NCBI RefSeq assembly: GCF_009496535.1 | Contig: NZ_WIDL01000024.1 | Coordinates: 1-64,000 of the forward strand | From: Stenotrophomonas sp. MYb238 | Lineage (GTDB): Bacteria > Pseudomonadota > Gammaproteobacteria > Xanthomonadales > Xanthomonadaceae | Length of the DNA: 64,000 nucleotides | Direction of reading: 5' to 3' | Shown here: positions 62,136-64,000 of the stretch, piece after piece | Layout of the letters: the number at the start of each line of letters is the position of its first letter | Numbering within the stretch: the stretch's first letter is position 1 | Notes under the pieces: model-generated | Database searches by the model: none | What the model saw: the letters and a program-made list of their open reading frames with translations, nothing else | Told to the model about the DNA's origin: nothing | Position numbers and translations under genes: made by a program

Positions 62136-63059
62136 ATGACCGCCACCACCGCCTTCTATCCCATCGGCATCCCCGGCCAGCCCTGGGGCGCGCCGGAGCG
62201 GGCGCAATGGCTGGCGCGGCAGCGGGTGCAGCGCAGCCATGCCGACGAGGTGCTGGCGCGGATCGATGCCCTGCGCGACCGCTTCGACGTAGTCCAGTAC
62301 GGGCAGCTGGACTATCCGTCCGGCCAGTACCCGCTGCTGGCGATCCGCAGCCGCGACTGGGACGAGGCCCTGCCGGTGGCGCTGGTGACCGGCGGCGTGC
62401 ACGGCTACGAGACCAGCGGCGTGCAGGGCGCGTTGAAGTTCGTCGACCGCCACGCGGCCGGGTACGCCGGGCGCTGCAACCTGCTGGTCGTGCCCTGCGT
62501 GAGTCCGTGGGGCTACGAGCGCATCCAGCGCTGGAACGCGCTGGCGCTGGACCCGAACCGCAATTTCACCGCCGGCAGCCCGGCGCCGGAATCGGCGGCG
62601 CTGATGGAACTGGTGCAGCCGCTGGCGGGGCGCGTCCTGGTGCACGTCGACCTGCACGAGACCACCGACAGCGACGAGGGCGAGTTCCGCCCGGCGCTGG
62701 CCGCGCGCGACGGCAAGCCGTTCGAGCCGGGCGAGATCCCCGACGGCTTCTACCTGGTGGACGACAGCGAGAACCCGCAGCCGGCCTTCCAGCAGGCGGT
62801 GATCGCCGAGGTGGCCAACGTCACCCACATCGCGCCGCCGGATGCGCAGGGCCGGATCATCGGCTCGCCGGTGGTGGCGCACGGCGTCATCGAATACCCG
62901 CTCAAGGCGCTGGGCCTGTGCGCCGGCATCACCGGCGCACGCTACACCACCACCACCGAGGTCTACCCGGACAGCCCGCGCGCCACGCCCGAGCAGTGCG
63001 ACGACGCGCAGGTGGCGGCGGTCACCGGCGCCCTGGCCTACGCGCTGGCGCACCGCTGA
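62136..63059 (+). CDS. M14-family zinc carboxypeptidase-like protein
   Basis: A cytoplasmic zinc-peptidase-like protein of 307 residues. The first metal motif H-x-x-E is His89-Glu92 (GGVHGYETSG); the substrate-binding Asn-Arg is in DPNRNF (about 139-144), and the third-ligand region is VHVDLHETTD (about 169-178). It resembles M14 carboxypeptidases or succinylglutamate-desuccinylase relatives; the substrate is unknown. An open frame extends to 62031, but the GTAG repeat is in that stretch, so 62136 is used. Confidence 0.88.
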   Translation: MTATTAFYPIGIPGQPWGAPERAQWLARQRVQRSHADEVLARIDALRDRFDVVQYGQLDYPSGQYPLLAIRSRDWDEALPVALVTGGVHGYETSGVQGALKFVDRHAAGYAGRCNLLVVPCVSPWGYERIQRWNALALDPNRNFTAGSPAPESAALMELVQPLAGRVLVHVDLHETTDSDEGEFRPALAARDGKPFEPGEIPDGFYLVDDSENPQPAFQQAVIAEVANVTHIAPPDAQGRIIGSPVVAHGVIEYPLKALGLCAGITGARYTTTTEVYPDSPRATPEQCDDAQVAAVTGALAYALAHR

Positions 63060-63108
63060 GCGATCCGGTGCGTACACTGCCGCGACCAGCACAGCGGAGC
63101 GGCAGGGC

Positions 63109-63861
63109 ATGCACAGGGTTCTGACGGGAATGGCGATGGCCCTGCTGGCCTGCGCCGGCGCGCAGGCGGCACAGGCGCCGGCCTACGACCGGCCGGGCAT
63201 CGGTTTCTCGACCAGCACGGTGGGCAAGGGCGTGCTCGCCTGGGAACAGGGCCTGCCCGATGGCAGCCGCGACCGCAGCGGCGGGGTGACCACCACCACG
63301 TGGACGGCCGACACGCTGCTGCGGCTGGGCCTGGCCCCGACCGTGGAGCTGCAGCTGGGCGCGGACACCTGGAGCGGCCAGCGCATCCGCGGCGCCGGCC
63401 TGCGCGAGCGTGCCGAAGGCGGCGGCGATGGCAGCGTCGCGCTGAAGTGGGCGCCGGCGCTGGCCAGCGACACGCTGACGGTCGCCTTCAAGCTCGGCAC
63501 CACGCTGCCCTGGGGACGCGCCCCGCTGGGCGGCGACGGCCACGTCCGCGACGCGGGCGTCACCGTGGCCTGGGCGCTGCCGGCCGACACCAGCCTGGCG
63601 CTGTACGCCGACCGGCAATGGGGCGCGGAAGGCAGCGGCTGGCTGTTCTCGCCCAGCTATGGCTTCCCGCTGGGCGAGGACGTGGCGGCCTATGTCGAAG
63701 CTGGCTACGGCGAGGACGTCCAGCACATGCGCGCCGCCGGCGCCGGGCTGACCTGGATGGCGACGCCGCGGCTGCAGCTCGACGCCTCGTTCCTGCGCGG
63801 GCTGGACGAGGAGACCGCCGACTGGCAGGGCGGCGTCGGGCTGGCGCTGTACTTCGACTGA
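63109..63861 (+). CDS. predicted outer-membrane beta-barrel protein (MetA-phenol-pathway-like)
   Basis: A 250-residue secreted protein. The signal peptide ends near AQA (about residue 20). Alternating hydrophobic strands (VELQLGADTW, LTVAFKLGTTLPWG, SLALYADRQWG, GVGLALYFD) and a C-terminal FD suggest an outer-membrane beta barrel. It looks like the transporter family Phenol_MetA_deg, whose cargo is unknown. GGCAGGG precedes the ATG. Confidence 0.8.
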   Translation: MHRVLTGMAMALLACAGAQAAQAPAYDRPGIGFSTSTVGKGVLAWEQGLPDGSRDRSGGVTTTTWTADTLLRLGLAPTVELQLGADTWSGQRIRGAGLRERAEGGGDGSVALKWAPALASDTLTVAFKLGTTLPWGRAPLGGDGHVRDAGVTVAWALPADTSLALYADRQWGAEGSGWLFSPSYGFPLGEDVAAYVEAGYGEDVQHMRAAGAGLTWMATPRLQLDASFLRGLDEETADWQGGVGLALYFD

Positions 63862-63891
63862 CGCGGTCCCGGCCGGTCCGCGCCGGCGCGC

Positions 63892-64000
63892 TCAGCGGCG
63901 CCGGCGGATCAGGGTCGCCGACGCCTGCAGCACGGCGCGGGTGAGCAGCGCCATCGAGGCCACGTCGCCCTTCCAGTGCTGCCAGTACAGCGGGATGTCC
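63892..64000 (-). CDS. 3-prime end of a probable LysR-type regulator (ArgP-like), cut by window edge
   Basis: The last 35 codons and stop of a minus-strand gene. The peptide includes IPLYWQHWKGDVASM and ends in a basic tail. This resembles the C-terminus of ArgP (IciA) LysR-family proteins. Only the tail is visible, so the identity is tentative. Confidence 0.4.
   Translation of the reverse strand, partial: DIPLYWQHWKGDVASMALLTRAVLQASATLIRRRR

Overview
The window reads as chromosomal DNA of a high-G+C gammaproteobacterium, most likely of the Xanthomonadaceae (Lysobacteraceae; Pseudoxanthomonas/Stenotrophomonas/Lysobacter/Luteimonas type). The main clues are the rpoE-rseA-mucD-lepA-lepB-DUF4845-rnc-era-recO block, protein sequences of RpoE, RlmD and IcmF that look typical of this family, and dispersed GTAG-headed palindromes of a kind known in it. 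The genus cannot be fixed from the sequence alone. No tRNA, rRNA, IS element or CRISPR array was found.

Layout. 1-4.6 kb: respiration, with the cbb3 oxidase operon ccoNOQP plus a small membrane protein (minus strand), then azurin; each promoter region has an FNR/Anr-type box. 4.6-6.7 kb: a FadB/FadJ-type beta-oxidation enzyme. 7-16 kb: envelope-stress and RNA/translation block (rpoE with its own sigma-E-type promoter, rseA, mucD, lepA, lepB, DUF4845, rnc, era, recO). 15.9-22.4 kb: a REC-Hpt protein, rlmD, a CYTH protein, a FrnE-like thioredoxin-fold protein, nagZ, hpt, a methylthioinosine-type phosphorylase and a cold-shock protein. 22.5-31.2 kb: a flavin monooxygenase, then the ligase-associated DNA repair operon exo-lig-lhr-pdeM, divergent from an AidB-like acyl-CoA dehydrogenase. 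31.3-34.4 kb: a LysR regulator divergent from a hydrolase and an SDR. 34.7-41.3 kb: two alanine-rich lipoproteins, a thiolase, a subtilisin autotransporter and a leucine-dehydrogenase-family enzyme. 41.5-45.0 kb: fused B12 mutase/GTPase IcmF.

45.04-46.79 kb is a conspicuously AT-richer insert holding two adjoining genes: a DUF262 protein with a DGQQR motif, interrupted by a G8 run, and a small HEPN-like protein with an R-x4-H motif. It looks like a horizontally acquired two-gene anti-phage or toxin-antitoxin-like cassette and is the best candidate here for a little-described system. The G8 run suggests possible phase variation, but could also be a simple mutation or a sequencing error.

46.8-64 kb: signalling. 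There are four diguanylate-cyclase-type proteins (two PAS-GGDEF and two tandem paralogous periplasmic-propeller GGDEF proteins), an OmpR/EnvZ-type pair, an S66 LD-carboxypeptidase, RNase T, a 1-acylglycerol-phosphate-type acyltransferase, an M14-type peptidase, an outer-membrane protein and the tail of a probable LysR-type gene.

Several repeat families are visible: GTAGGAGCG palindromes (one of which supplies the stop codons of two convergent genes), a GGGAAC/T family that sits between era and recO and also inside the icmF reading frame, and a family sharing the core GCACAGGGATGTGCGT at 18.06 and 48.41 kb.
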